A DNA stretch of 64,000 nt from Amaranthus tricolor (taxonomy: Eukaryota; Streptophyta; Magnoliopsida; Caryophyllales; Amaranthaceae), in NCBI RefSeq assembly GCF_026212465.1, contig NC_080058.1:21084200-21148199 (forward strand), in the 5' to 3' direction. Shown here piece by piece: positions 1 through 11,854 of the stretch (positions are counted from its first letter, which is position 1; each line of letters starts with the position of its first letter). The notes under the pieces are model-generated. The model was not told where the DNA came from, did no database searches, and was given only the letters and a program-made list of their open reading frames with translations. The position numbers were made by a program, and so were the translations under genes.

Positions 1-16
1 TAATTTCAAAACTCAC

Positions 17-1118
17 CACAGCATCAGCAACCTTCTTCGTTCCCGGATCATTAATGGTAAATTTACCACTTGCATCTCGGGAATGAAGCCCGCAATACCA
101 ATCACACACCCGATCTCCAGCAAGATTCACGGATGCGGAGGTAGTCGTAGATGAGGGCGTGGATGAACTTTGATTGGGGTGTAAACCCGCATCCACCCAC
201 TCTTTTCGGTCCTCATCGTACGTTTTCTGGCCTAAGCGATGGTAAAACTTCCTTTTGCTTGCAGAATCAGAAGCTTTACCACGCTTTTCCTAATTAATCA
301 ATAGAAATTGAATGTCACGTATTAGTTTAATGACTGAATCAAAAGAAGTAAATTCAAACTATAACATAATATGAAATACTTACAACTTCTATGGGAGTTG
401 TTCTTTTGGCAACAAAGGCCTCCCAATCCCTCTTCGTTATGTGACCCCATATTTTGTAAGGCATCTTCGAAGGTGCTTGCTCTCCACCTTCGTTTCCCGT
501 TTTGACCTTTTTGGTCGTACGGGCACGGCTCTTCGTAATCCAGCGAGTTACTAGCTTGGATTTGAAATCTCTAAATCTTTCAGCAACAGCTAAAAGAAAC
601 ACATTCTTCTTGTCCTCATCGCTCTCGATGTGGAAAAGATTCTACAAAAAAAATTATATTTATTACTATCAATCAAATTAATTTTAAAATGAAAATAAAT
701 GAGTAAAAATAGTAAAGTTGCTTACCACAGTATCATGCCATAGAGAGTTCTTCAAACCCTTTGGAACCTCGTTCCATACGTGCAATATGGAAAGCTTGCG
801 GATACATAGACCCACTTGTTTTCCATATTGCCTACGCCATTTTCTGCAGGGTTGACCCAATGCATTGTATTCCAAATGCATGGGTTCTGTGACTTTGAGG
901 TTATTTGTAGGACCTCGCCCTTTTCTTTTCTTACTGCTGGTAGTGGTGAGAGCATCCATTGGTGGGGCGTCTTCAGTTTCAAAATCATTGTCAATCGGTG
1001 GAGCGTCTTAAGCCATACGCTCGTATCTCACAATTTGGTCTTCTTCGCTGTCATTACTACGATGCTCATTATCCGAGGTCTCAATCTCGGGGACAATTTC
1101 GTCTCTGAATAAATGCAT
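17..1118 (-). pseudogene. Transposase_24-type CACTA second gene, exons 1-3 (broken)
   Basis: Start MHLFRDEIVP at 1118. Exons by comparison with 17522-18629: exon 1 1118-726, exon 2 641-384, exon 3 289-17, each with a GT donor. The intron 2 acceptor AG (291-290) is intact here but lost in the CACTA-1 copy. Conserved landmarks are KVTEPMHLEYNALGQPC in exon 1, WEAFVAKRTTPIEV in exon 2 and WYCGLHSRDASGKFTI in exon 3, typical of the plant transposase family Pfam Transposase_24 (Ptta/En/Spm). An in-frame TAA at 1010-1008 breaks exon 1. The rest of the gene, including any protease domain, lies beyond the window. Its molecular role is unproven; it occupies the position of a TnpA-type accessory protein. 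Confidence 0.75.
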
Positions 1119-1315
1119 TGTATATCAGTACCTGAAAGAGCATAAATAGAAATATATTAGAACATAAGCTAAGTAATATTAAGAATATGACAAACAATTC
1201 TAATACGTTCAACACAATAATATATAACAAATAGTGTTATGTGCAATGTTTCATGCAAAACAAACCAAGTGCCAAAAAACATTAAAAAGCTTTAAATTCA
1301 TACCTTGGGAATCAC

Positions 1316-1405
1316 TTAATTCAAATGTATTCCTTCCGTGTGATCTACACGCATATAACCAACATCTACATCATCTACATCATCTTGATCCACTGATTTT
1401 GGATA
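1316..1405 (-). pseudogene. TNP2 transposase C-terminal stub
   Basis: Read on the minus strand, this matches the acidic C-terminal tail of the CACTA-1 transposase (near 7520-7599), with the Asp-rich run and the VGYMRV motif, ending at TAA 1318-1316. It contains a few codons just before the terminal IHLN that the CACTA-1 copy lacks, so the two copies differ by an in-frame indel. The upstream part is missing because the fragment ends at the array junction. Confidence 0.7.
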
Positions 1406-3228
1406 GAAAAAGGGAGGGGATTCTTGTTTATTGTTCATCATTCATTGTTAATTGATAATTTATCCTTGTTCATAGTTCAACAATCATTGTTAATAGATCG
1501 TTGATCCTTGTTCATTGGTCGTTGTTCATCATTCGTTGTTCAATGCTCATTTGTTAATTGTTCATTATTCATTTATCAACCTTCTTCATTGTTCATCGTT
1601 TATTTTTCATTGATCATTGATCCTTGTTCATTGTTCATCCATCATTATTAATTGATCAATTATCCTTGTTCGTTGTTCATCATTCATTGTTTATTTTTTA
1701 TTGTTACTTATTCATTTTTCATTGTTCATAGTTCATTAATCATAGATTATTGATCCTTGTTCATTGTTCATCCTTTATTGTTCAATGATAATTGATCCTT
1801 GTTTATATTTTATCATTCATTGTTCATTGATCATTGATCCTCGTTCATTGCTCGTTGTTCATCATTCGTTGTTTAATGTTCCACTGTTCTTTCTTTATTG
1901 ATCAAATGTCCCTTTTCATTTTTCGTTGTTTAATTTTCATTGATCATTGATCCTTGTTCATTGTTCATGATTCATTGTTCATCCCTCATTATTCATTGAT
2001 CAAATATATTTGTTCATTGTTTATTGATCATTGATCCTTGTTCATTGTTCATCCATGATTGTTAATTGATCAATGATCCTTGTTCATTGTTCATTGTTCA
2101 TTGTTCATTGTTCATCGCTAATTGTTCATTGTTCATCATTCATTGTTAAGATAACTTATCCTTGTTCATAGTTCCGCATTCATTGTTAATAGATCATTGA
2201 TCCTTGTTCATTGCTCGTTGTTCATCATTCGTTATTCAATGTTCGGTTGTGAATTGTTCATTATTCATTTATCAACTATCTTTCTTCATTGTTCATCGTT
2301 CATTATTCATTGATCATTGATCCTTGTTCATTGTTCTTCAATCATTGTTCATCGCTCATTATTCATTTATCAAATATCTTTGTTCATTGTTTCTTGATCA
2401 TTGCTCCTTGTTCATTGTTCATGCATGATTGTTAACTGATCAATGATCCTTGTTCATTGTTCATCATTCATTGTTCATTGTTCATCGCTAATTGTTCATT
2501 GTTCATTGTTTATTTTTATTGTTCATTGATTATTAATTAATGATTCTTGTTCATTGTTCATTATTCATTGTTCATTGATAATTTATCCTTGTTCATAGCT
2601 CAACATTCATTGTTAATTGTTCATTGATCATTGATTAATGATTCCTGTTCATTGTTCATCATTCGTTGTTCATTATTCATTATTTTTTAATGAATTATCC
2701 TTCTTCATTGTTCATCGTTCATTTTTCATTGATCATTGACCTTTGTTCATTATTCATCATTCATTGTTCATCGCTCATTGTTCATCGCTCATTGTTCATT
2801 GATCAAATATTGTTCTTCATTGTTCATTGTTCATTGTTCAATGATCATTAATCCTTGTTCATTGTTCATCAATCATTGTTGATTGAATAATGATCCTTGT
2901 ACATAGTTTATCATTCATTTTTTATTGTTCATTGTTAATTGTTAATCTTACATTTTTCATCGATCATTAATCCTTGTTAGTTGTTCATCATTTATTGTTC
3001 TTTGATCATTGATCCTTGTTCATTTTCCATTGATCTTTAATGCTGGCTTATTATTCATCATTCATTGTTTCATTATTCTATTTTCATTGTTTATTGTTCA
3101 TTGTTAATTATTCGTTTTTCATTGTTCATTTTTTATCGTTCATTGTTTATTGATCAATGATACTTGTTCATTGTTCAAAATTCATTGGTCTTTGATCATT
3201 AATCCTTTTTCATTGTTCCTTGCTCATT
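1406..3228 (+). repeat. Heptanucleotide tandem array, block 1
   Basis: The stretch is built almost wholly from 7-bp variants of TTCATTG (TTCATCA, ATCATTG, ATCCTTG, TTCATCG, CTCATTA, TTAATTG, ATCAATG). Variants recur in similar long orders, giving a higher-order arrangement. No gene is present; the open frame near 2666 is a by-product of the 7-bp period. The array ends at the CACTA-1 terminus, and its last three bases (ATT) are the left target duplication. Confidence 0.92.
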
Positions 3229-3545
3229 CACTAGTGGAAAAAGAACGTATTTGCTGCTTTTCATTTGCTGCGGTTTTTGTATATTCACAGCAATAAATAG
3301 GAAAAAGAATTGAAAAAAAAAAACACTTAATCTTTGCGGCTTTTAAAGTGTGACCGCAGCAAATAGTCCATTCCAACATTAATTGCTGCGGTTTTTCTAG
3401 GGACCGTAGCAAATAACCCTTACACAATAGCTTAATTACTATGGTAATGTATGGGGCCCGCAGCAAATAACGTTACAGCAAATGAAAGTACACATGAGGA
3501 GCATTAATTGCTGCGATTTATGCCCTTTACCGCAGCAAATAGCCG
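3229..3545 (+). repeat. CACTA-1 5' terminal and subterminal repeats
   Basis: After the terminal CACTAG motif come multiple copies in both orientations of ATTTGCTGCGGT and ACCGCAGCAAAT, often paired as short palindromes around a 20-30 bp loop. Subterminal repeats of this kind are the binding sites of the element-encoded TnpA-type protein in En/Spm. The same motif occurs at 23648-23866, at both ends of CACTA-2, and from 63797. Confidence 0.85.
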
Positions 3546-4574
3546 TTAGATAAAAAATACACATCATAACGTACAGTAGCGTAAAACAAACCCGCCATTT
3601 CTTTTTTCACAAAACTCTTCTACAACGTACACTATACACTTTGCTTTGTTCTCTCAAACCCATTGAAAAAACGCTTCATCTTCATCTTCATCTTAATCTG
3701 CTTTGTTGCTCTTCTTCATCTTCATCTTCATCTTCAAAGTTTTTCATCTTCATCTGCAAACTCTTCTTCATTTTTCTGTGTGTGTTAATAGTTTCTTCAA
3801 AGTTCTTCATCTTTTTGGTTCATAAACCCACGAAATTTAATACTTTGGTCTTGTTCATCTACAAAACCCACGACATTAAGGTATTTTTTCTCCTTTTAAT
3901 TTGTTAAGCTTTTATGTTTTGCAAGATATTCATGAAAAAACTCGAAAATTATGGCAACCGTTTGTATGTATACTAATTTATCATACTGATACTGTAATTT
4001 TTTTCATTTTTTAGGTATTTCTTCTTAAACCCACGAAAAACCCACGCGAATTCATAGTATTTCTTCTTATATATATATGAATGTGTATGTTGTTGTTGTT
4101 TTTATGTTTTAAATATATCATATATATCATGTTTTGTTATATTTTTAAGTAATTTCTTCATTTTATTTATGAATGTGTATGTAGTTGTGGTTTTTTAAGT
4201 TTTAAATTTATCATATTTTTTTTTATAGTTTGTAAATTAGGTTTAATTAGGTTTGTTTACGGTTAAATGAATGAGTTGTTGATATGAATGTTAAGTTGTT
4301 GATATATCTTAGTTTATGAATTTGATTTTGATTTTTATTGTTTTATATGTTGTTAATATATATGAATATTAATTATGGTTAGTACAATAAACATCATTTG
4401 GAAAGTTTAAAAAACATTGTTTTATTATTTGGGTTAATTAGGTTCAAATGAATGATTATTACTTAATTTTGTGGTTAGTTAGAGTTCGTTAAGTATATAT
4501 GTTTAAAAGTTGTGTATTAATTTTTTTTTAAATTAATTAATTGCACTAATTAGGATACAAAAGATCGTTCTTGG
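3546..4574 (+). other. CACTA-1 leader/promoter region, no gene
   Basis: AT-rich non-coding stretch between the subterminal repeats and TNP2. It contains a CTTCAT-rich tract at about 3677-3760, typical of plant 5' leaders, and long T-rich tracts suggesting an intron ending near 4553 (TAATTAG). The equivalent leader of CACTA-2 lies at 59218-60065 in reverse. The open frame at 3641-3907 reads through the CTTCAT repeats and resembles no protein. Confidence 0.55.
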
Positions 4575-7500
4575 ATGTATAGAAGCATTGAATCGTCGGA
4601 ATTTATTGATGGCGTATTAGAATTTTGTAGTATTGCGGTTGAACATCAAGTTAGGATGGCGGGAGTTGGTTTTTATTGCCCATGTGTCAGTTGTGGCAAT
4701 GTATCAAAGGTAGATAATGTTGATATCCTTAGAGAGCACATACTTCGACGTGGGTTTAGGCCTCAATATCATGTTTGGGTTTGGCATGGTAAGGAGGGAG
4801 TTTACAAAGAGAAAAGTGTTGTTGAGGACGTCAATAATGTGGCCGATGTCAATGAGGATGTAGTAGATCATGTTGATGGGTATGAGACAGATGAAGAATG
4901 TGGATGAGGATGTGGATCGTGTTGATGAGATGATGGAGGAAGTCGAGGATGAGTTAGGAAAACGTCCTCCTGTTTTTGACTTGTTGACAGAGGCTTCTCA
5001 AAAGCCTTTGTACCCTGGATGTACAAAGTTCACCAAACTAACAGAAGTGTTGACAATTTTGAACATTAAGTCGAAGTTCAATTGGAGTGACACTAGTTTT
5101 ACAATGTTATTAGAAGTTTTAGCTGAGATGCTTCCTGAGGGAAATGAACTTCCAAAGTCGACATATTATGCCAAAAAGCTCATGTGTCCTTTCGGCTTAG
5201 AGTACCTGAAGATTCATGCGTGTCCGAATGATTGTGTGTTGTATCTGAATGAAAACGAGAACTTAGGAGAGTGTCCTAGGTGTGGGTTATCGCGCTACAA
5301 GCGTAAAGGGGCACGGGATGCTAAAGGGCCCTTGGCTAAGTTATTGTGGTATCTTCCAATAATACCTAGATTCAAGCGCTTGTTTTCTATAAAGAAAGAT
5401 GCGTTAAATTTGAGGTGGCATGCAGATAGGGTGAAGAAAGGTCACTTGCTCACACATCCATCTGATTCTCCATAGTGAAAGAGTATTGATAGGTTGCATA
5501 AGACTTTTGGGGATGAGGTTCGTAATTTAAGGCTCAGACTGTGTACGGATGGAATGAACCCATTCGGCAATCTTAGTTCTCAACATAGTACTTGTCCGGT
5601 ACTTTTAGTGATCTGTAATTTGCCACCTTGGTTGTGTATGAAGCGTAAGTACATAATGCTTTCGCTTCTTATTTCGGGTCCTAAACAACCTGGCAATGAC
5701 ATAGATGTGTATCTTGCAGCTCTCGTTGAGGATTTGAGAAAGATGTGTGATGAAGGCGTTTCAGTGTTTGATGCATATGCTAATGAGGAGTTCACCTTGC
5801 GTGCAATGCTTTTATGCACCATTAATGATTTTCCGGCATAAGGCAACTTATCGGGGTATAAGAACAAAGGGAAGAAAGCATGCCCAATATGTATCGATGA
5901 CATGAAATCCACGTGGATTCCTATGTGCAAACACGTATTCATGCACCATCAAAAGTTCCTCCCACGAGACCACCAATATCGTAAGAAGAAGAATTTGTTC
6001 AACGGGGAGGTTGAGGACCGTGTAGCTCGTCGACCGTTGACCGGTTATGAGGTTTATGAACAGCTTAAGGGAGTTGAGACTGTATTTGGTAAAACGGGGC
6101 AAGTGCAAGGGGGTGAAGACCGATTATGGAAAAAAGAATCAATCTTTTGGAAGCTTCCATATTGGAGAGATCTACAGGTTAGGCATTGTCTTGACGTTAT
6201 TCATATAGAGAAAAATGTACGCGATGCCATACTCGGGACTCTCATGAACATTCCGGGTAAGACAAAGGATGTTAGGGCTGTGCGAGATTGGTTTGAATGT
6301 AAGGGTCTTCGTCCGGAGTTGTGGGCACATGTTAAGGTGAGTAAGAAAAGAAATAGAGCTAATGAAGTTGGTGGCAATAAGAAGAAGAGAAGTAATGAAA
6401 AATTTTATTTGCCTCCAACTTGCTACACATTGTCCAAAGCAGAGAAGCGGACATTTTGTAAGTGTTTGTATGGCATTAAGGTTCCGTCTGGGTACTTATC
6501 CAACATGAACAGATTTGTGAGCCTAAATGGTGAGCTGAAGTTGGGAAGCATGAAATCTCACGAGTGCCATGTAATGATGCAAGTGTTCTTACCAATTGCA
6601 ATCCGTGGAATACTGCCAAAACATGTGAGATATGCTATTACAGAGCTATGTTCGTTCTTATCCACAATTTTTAGTAAAGTTTCTGATCCCTTTAAACTTG
6701 ATGCACTTCAACTCGACGTGATTGTAACTTTATGCAAGTTTGAGATGTATTTTCCACCTTCTTTCTTTGACATAATGGTTCATCTTATTGTCCATCTCGT
6801 TCGTGAGATCAAGCTTTTGGGTCCAGTTTTTTTAAGATGGTGTTATCCTTTTGAAAGACACATGGGTGTTTTATAAAACAAGGTGAGGAATCCAGCACAA
6901 CCCGAGGGGAGTATGATTCAAGGCACTGTGAGCGATGAGATTAGTAACTTTATAGCCGAGTATTTGGCCATGGCAAAGCCTATTGGACTTCCAACCTCTA
7001 GACATGAAGGAAGACTTGAGAGAAAAGGAACAATTGGTTCCAAATTGGTCACACCTCCTCGAGAAAGCCTTCTACAAGCACACTTGTATATATTCTACAA
7101 GAAGTCATCGTATCTACAGAATAGTGGGGTTTCTATTTTGGCGTCATCTACATTTTACGCAAGTGCGAAGGATCAATCGCCGGTTGATGCTAAATTGGTA
7201 TACTACGGGCGAGTACATGAAATATGGGAGCTTAACTACTCTACTTTCAATACTGGTCTTTTCAAATGTAAGTGGGTAGATAATAATCGACGATGCATAA
7301 AAAATGACGACCCTTGTGGATTCACTCTTGTAGACTTAGCTCGTTTGCGTGATAGTGAGGAGCCATTCATACTAGCCACACAAGCCAAGCAAGTATTCTA
7401 CATTGTGGACCAGTCTGATAAAAAATGGTCTATTGTTGTACCGGGAAAAAGAAGCATACTTGGTATAGGTGATGTTGAGGATGAGGAAGAATATGAAGCT

Positions 7501-7599
7501 TTTGAAGACTCCCCTCCCTTTATCAATCCAAAATCAGTGGATCAAGATGATATAGATGATGTAGATGTTGGTTATATGCGTGTAATACATTTGAATTAA
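4575..7599 (+). pseudogene. TNP2-like CACTA transposase (Transposase_21), multiply broken
   Basis: This would be the catalytic DDE-type transposase that cuts at the CACTA ends. Domains in order: Transpos_assoc (about 4560-4800, with CPCVSCGNV and the VWHG end), Transposase_21 (about 5160-6000, with HACPNDC, CPRCG, TDGMNPFG and SGPKQPGNDIDVYL), the LDVIHIEKNV motif near 6190, DUF4218 (about 6460-6860) and DUF4216 (about 7180-7450, YYGRVHEIWEL). Breaks: the normal start is lost (see findings), a frameshift lies near 4880, tandem stops at 5473-5478, and stops at 5839-5841 and 6874-6876. Compared with CACTA-3, a segment between DUF4218 and DUF4216 is missing after 6876. It cannot make a full protein. 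Confidence 0.88.
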
Positions 7600-7639
7600 G
7601 TGATTCAAAAGATATGAATTTAAAGCTTTTTAAAGTTTT

Positions 7640-7694
7640 TTTTGGCACTTGGTTTGTTTTGCATGAAACTTTGCACATAACACTATTTGTTATA
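7640..7694 (+). repeat. Single partial unit of the 169-bp repeat, left part
   Basis: The TNP2/second-gene spacer contains a degenerate single copy of the unit that is tandemly amplified at 20527-23060. The recognisable parts are TTTTTGGCAC, TTGGTTTGTTTTGCA and CACTATTTGTTATA. Copia-1 inserted in its AT-rich core, and the other half continues at 17407-17480. The left fragment carries the uninterrupted equivalent at about 1140-1290. Confidence 0.7.
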
Positions 7695-8884
7695 TGTAGA
7701 AATGCAAATATATAATCAAATGCAACAAGAGGGGGGGGGGGGGGGGGGGGGGGTTAATTGTTGTGTATTAAGTTTAAGATTTTTGCCTCTAATTTTTCGG
7801 AATTTTCACAATACTTAAAATTAAAATGAAGAAGATAAAAGGAGACAAAGATTTTACGTGGAAACCTTCTTGGCCTAATAAGAAGGAAAAACCACGACCC
7901 CCCGGGATTTCAAAATTCTCACTATGTTTTAGGCAATCAATTACAATCACATAAAACAATTTGCTTCACATGAAGCTTCTCTAATCTAGGCCTATTTCTC
8001 TTTCTCTTCTCTTTCTCCTTCTCTTTCTCTTCTCACGCTTCTCTTGAAGCTACTCTATTCCCCTAGACTTCCCTTAAGTCTAGTTACAACAAAACACACA
8101 AATACCCTTACAAGGCCAAATTCTCAAGAGGTTAAAAATTAAATAATTGCTTTAAGAAAAATATATTAAATTAATTGCCATTAGATAGCTGAAAATATTT
8201 TTCTTAATAGATCTCCGTTTATGGACACTCTTGGATCTTTTTTCGGATTAAGCATAGTCCCTCCTATTTATAGTGGGAACAACCGTCACTTACCTTAGGC
8301 ATACCTACCACTAACTTACACGTTCTCAAAAGAAAGAGGTAGTGGAATGCCAAAAATAGAATCCGGTTACCATTTGCTAAAAATGGAAAACGGTTCCTTC
8401 AGGCTAAAAATATCATAGGAGTTAAAACAAAAAGTCCTAAATAAAAGGAGATCTTTTCTTAAAAAGAATAAATCTTAGGTTATTTTTAGATACTAAAAAT
8501 AGTTTTGCTAACCAATTTATTAATTAATTAAGCAATTAATTTAACTCTTAACCGTTACATCAACTTAAAAACAGAAAATAAATTATTTGCAATTTTCCAG
8601 CCGATGTTTTCTTCAGACCTGCGACGTGGGAACAGTGTACTGTCTCCATCTACAACTTCTGTCAGATTGTCAACTTTGGGAACAGTAGAACACCTGTCTA
8701 CTTTTAACATCCTAAGACATTATCTAACTTCTTGGATATTCTAAGACACGTACAACTTCCACGAACCAAGTCATAGGCTTCATCAACGATTTTAACAAAA
8801 TCGGATATTTACCTACAAGACAATCTCTAAAAAATGTTTGTTTATTTAAAAGTGAAGTCATCATCAAAACCTATGAGGCCAACA
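7695..8884 (-). repeat. Copia-1 3' LTR
   Basis: 1,190 bp, starting TGTAGAAATG and ending GAGGCCAACA on the plus strand. It aligns along its length with 16222-17406 with many substitutions and small indels. In element orientation a TATA-like TATAAATA lies at 8272-8265. The plus strand has 23 consecutive G at 7731-7753, against 14 in the other LTR. Confidence 0.93.
7731..7753 (+). repeat. Homopolymer G tract in Copia-1 3' LTR
   Basis: Twenty-three consecutive G residues. The matching tract in the other LTR (16259-16272) is 14 long, and the related Copia-2 LTRs have a short C run at the equivalent site near their 3' ends (50469-50475 and 58927-58933). The tract therefore belongs to the family and varies by slippage; its exact length may also be affected by sequencing. 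Confidence 0.85.
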
Positions 8885-8899
8885 AATTCCCCCTTTTTG
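8885..8899 (-). other. Copia-1 polypurine tract
   Basis: On the minus strand the sequence just upstream of the 3' LTR reads TCAAAAAGGGGGAATT, a purine-rich primer site for plus-strand DNA synthesis. The identical motif precedes the Copia-2 3' LTR at about 57470-57484. Confidence 0.85.
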
Positions 8900-9684
8900 A
8901 TGAAGACAAACTTATAAAAAAACTTAAGTAAAATAGAGTAAAACAAAATTCTTTAGAGCATACTAGAGATTAAAACAACTCTAAATAACTTAGTAAATCA
9001 ACCCGTTACAATATAATTTACCAAGCATGCATAAAACAATTTACTCTATAAAAACATAATATCAAATATGTTTTCAAATAATTTTCCAAAAATAGTTAAA
9101 TTAACACAAATCCTTAAGTATTATAAAAAGTAACATCTTTGAAAAGAAAACAAATTGAAAAAAAAATTCAAAACAACACTAATTCAGAACAACACTTAAT
9201 CAAAATAACAACACTAATTCAGAACAACACTTAATCAAAATATTCATAAACTTAACAACACAGATGATTTTAAACTAGCAGATCAGAATAACAATCTTCA
9301 TATCACAATTATGCACATTAACTTCCATTATTGGAGCAATATAAATCAATCAAGATATGGAGACTGTGTATTCACAGCTTCTTCTAAGTTTGTGCATATC
9401 TTCCCCCTTTTGTCATCAATCAAAAAGAATTGGGAGAATCAAACCACAGCACAAACCATATAGATTTGTCATTGAGGAAAATAAGAAACAGTAAATGAAA
9501 GCAAGTACCATGAAAAGCAATCCAAATATGCACATGATTAACATCACAGACCAAGATACAAGAAATTGTAGCAGCTGTTCAACAAAAGAAATACAATTTT
9601 GTACCCCAAATGGTACAAAAACAAAAGTAAAATTTTTTTATAGATATTAGGGCCAACAAATCATTAAAAACGTAGGAAGAGGAA
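8900..9684 (-). other. Copia-1 non-coding region with second polypurine tract
   Basis: Between the extra 3' ORF and the 3' LTR there is about 0.8 kb of AT-rich sequence without a credible gene. On the minus strand a second polypurine-like motif, GACAAAAGGGGGAA, lies at about 9402-9415, matching 56960-56973 in Copia-2. A 29-bp direct repeat around AACACTAATTCAGAACAACAC occurs near 9173-9235. Multiple polypurine tracts are described for Sireviruses. Confidence 0.65.
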
Positions 9685-11358
9685 TCAAGGAGCAGTCTCA
9701 TCTTCATCTATGAACTCGGTCTGTACTTCAAGTGTGTCCAACTTTGTACCAAGACGGTTTTCCATCTGGATGAGCTGATCAGCAATTGAGGCAAGTGAGA
9801 CACGAGTTTCGTCTTGAAAAGCATTAAATTGAGACTGGAGGTCTTGGAGCTTAGATAGTATGGAGTTTGAAGAAGCTGCGTGAATAGAATCAAAACTAGC
9901 ACAACCAGTACCTGGTGAAGTGTGTGATTGAAATGGTGGTGGTGGAAACTGGATAGGTGATTGTGGTGGTGATGGAACTTGATGCGGTGGTGGAGTGGCT
10001 AGCTTGGGAGAAGGAGGTGCATTTGTTGTAGGCTCAGGAATGGTATTAGATGTGATGTCATCAACCATAGCAGCCTTACGCTTAGAAGCTAATCTCCTAC
10101 TTTTCCTCCGAATTAAATCAGCCTTCTTCCTCAGTGCTGTCATAATCTCCTCATCACTAGAGCCACTGCAGAGATTTTGATTATCATTATCTTTCAAGGC
10201 TTCCTCTTCTTCTTCTGTTTCCCCCTTACTTGCTGCTTCTCCCTGTTCCCATTTTCCTGCTGTTTCAGTGTCTTCAGCGGGAACAGGCTCCTGCTCCTTA
10301 TCCTCCTTACTTGATTTTTCTTGTCTTCCTCAACCCTTTCCTCTTCTGATTCAACTGCAACAACCTCCTCCAAATCATGCATCAATATCCCTTCATCATT
10401 CAGTTTTAGGTACAACTTGTGTAAGCTTTTGGCATCTATTTTCATGTTAGGACCCATAGGGAACTGCAAGCCATCTAGAGGTACACAAAATTTATTGAAA
10501 ATCTATGTCAACAACCCTCCATAACCAACAAAGCTCTTCTTTTTAATGCAATCCGACAAATAAGATATCATCAACGAAGGAAAGATTATTTTAATATGAT
10601 TTTCCATGCAATAAATTAATGTGGCATCACGCAAACTCGTTTCACTACGTTTGGAGTTTCGTAGTAGGATGAATCTGCGTGCAATGTTATACAATAATTT
10701 ATGCAGAGGAGACAAAATGTTGTGACTAATCTTCTCTTTCTTTTGCTCAAATCCCTAAGAATTTCAGAATAGTTCGTTCATTAATCCCAGAGAATACTAT
10801 CTTCGAGCCAACATAATATGTGTCAAAACCAACAGCAGGAACATTGAACCATTCCCCCAACATCAAACTGTTAAATTCTATTTTTATTGCCCTAACAGTG
10901 CTGGAACATACTCAATTATCAATAGAAAAATTTGAAATAAATTCACGCATTAGGTTTGGGAATATTGAGTTGAAACAGAAATTAGACATCAATATTTCCC
11001 AATTTTGATTTTTCAATATGGCGTGAAGTTGTGGGAAGGGAGTAGAATCATACCAGTACTTGTCTAAACCAAATTCTACAGACATTTCCTTGGAAATCTC
11101 TTCGGCACTATTGGGATCAACAAGCTTCGAACGTTTAGCTGTTCTGGATGATGAACCACCTTTTGGTGTGGTAATGTGGCGTTTGTTTCTGGCATGCATA
11201 GAGGAGGGTATTGGGGTTCCATTTTGAGTTTCAGTAGATGAGGATGGTGCAACATCGAGCAGAGGTGGAGGATGAACCAAATTGAGAGGTTGTGGTTGAG
11301 AAATTTTACCGGATTTTGGGATTTTCTTGCTAGAGTTTGAAGATTTAGGAGTTTTCAT
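9685..11358 (-). pseudogene. Copia-1 extra 3' ORF (Sirevirus env-like position), broken
   Basis: This is the degenerate counterpart of the intact 497-codon ORF in Copia-2 (55200-56693). Surviving segments: 11358-10912 (basic, proline-rich N-terminus and the start of the globular region, with MREFISNFSI), 10715-10503 (LSPLHKLLYNIARRFI-like core), 10469-10194, and 10197-9685 (proline-rich stretch, then a predicted coiled coil around FQDETRVSLASIADQ). Stops and frameshifts separate them. The central region resembles the plant 'putative plant transposon protein' domain (Pfam Transposase_32). No signal peptide or membrane segment is visible, so the usual env-like label is positional only. Confidence 0.75.
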
Positions 11359-11854
11359 TTAGATCTTGAAATGCTTTGAGAGAAGGAAGATGATGAGTGA
11401 CGGTTACTTGAGAGAAATGAGAAAGTGTAACAGGTGTGACGTGAGGAATGGAGTTAATAAATGGGTGAAAGGACGATTATCTAAAGGTTCAATACTTTAA
11501 TGCATTTAATCATTTCAATTTAAATCCAGTGATTGATGAAGAGTTGGGACGAATCCAAATAAACAAATTCCCATTTTTTAAATAATTTGAGTTGACCATA
11601 TATTAGAAAAATATCAAAAAGAAAAAAAAATTAAAACTTGAAAAATGATATTATCATATTATCTAAAGTAAATAATGAACACATGCTGCTTTGGTCTGAT
11701 CAATTCAAAATATGCAATCAGGAACACATTCATAGTACGTACTTTATTAACTGTATACCTGATCCCTTCAATAATTGATTTTCAATAAAGGTTTTGTGGT
11801 TGATTTCACCTTTTCAATTTCATGATGCTTCATGGAAAATTCTTGCTATCAACT

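Larger units (their letters stand above)
1..1405 (-). mobile_element. Truncated CACTA (En/Spm) transposon fragment
   Basis: This is an internal piece of the same family as CACTA-1, in reverse orientation. Read on the minus strand it holds the last 90 bp of the TNP2 transposase gene, a short spacer, and the first three exons of the Transposase_24-type gene; the rest lies off the left edge. The homologous stretches are 7510-7694 and 17407-18640. The right end has no terminal inverted repeat: homology to TNP2 stops near 1405 and the heptamer array starts at once. The fragment was therefore cut by deletion or rearrangement rather than by transposition. Confidence 0.85.

Noticed and set aside
816..1112. 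Plus-strand frame of 98 codons, and its minus-strand mirror at 17528-17818
   Set aside because: Both are antisense shadows of exon 1 of the Transposase_24-type gene.
1406..3228. Telomere repeat
   Set aside because: The period is 7 bp, as in plant telomeres, but the unit is TTCATTG-like with no TTTAGGG/CCCTAAA units, and it is strongly degenerate.
3641..3907. 88-codon frame with Leu/Ser-rich repeats
   Set aside because: It reads through CTTCAT repeats of the CACTA-1 leader and matches no domain.
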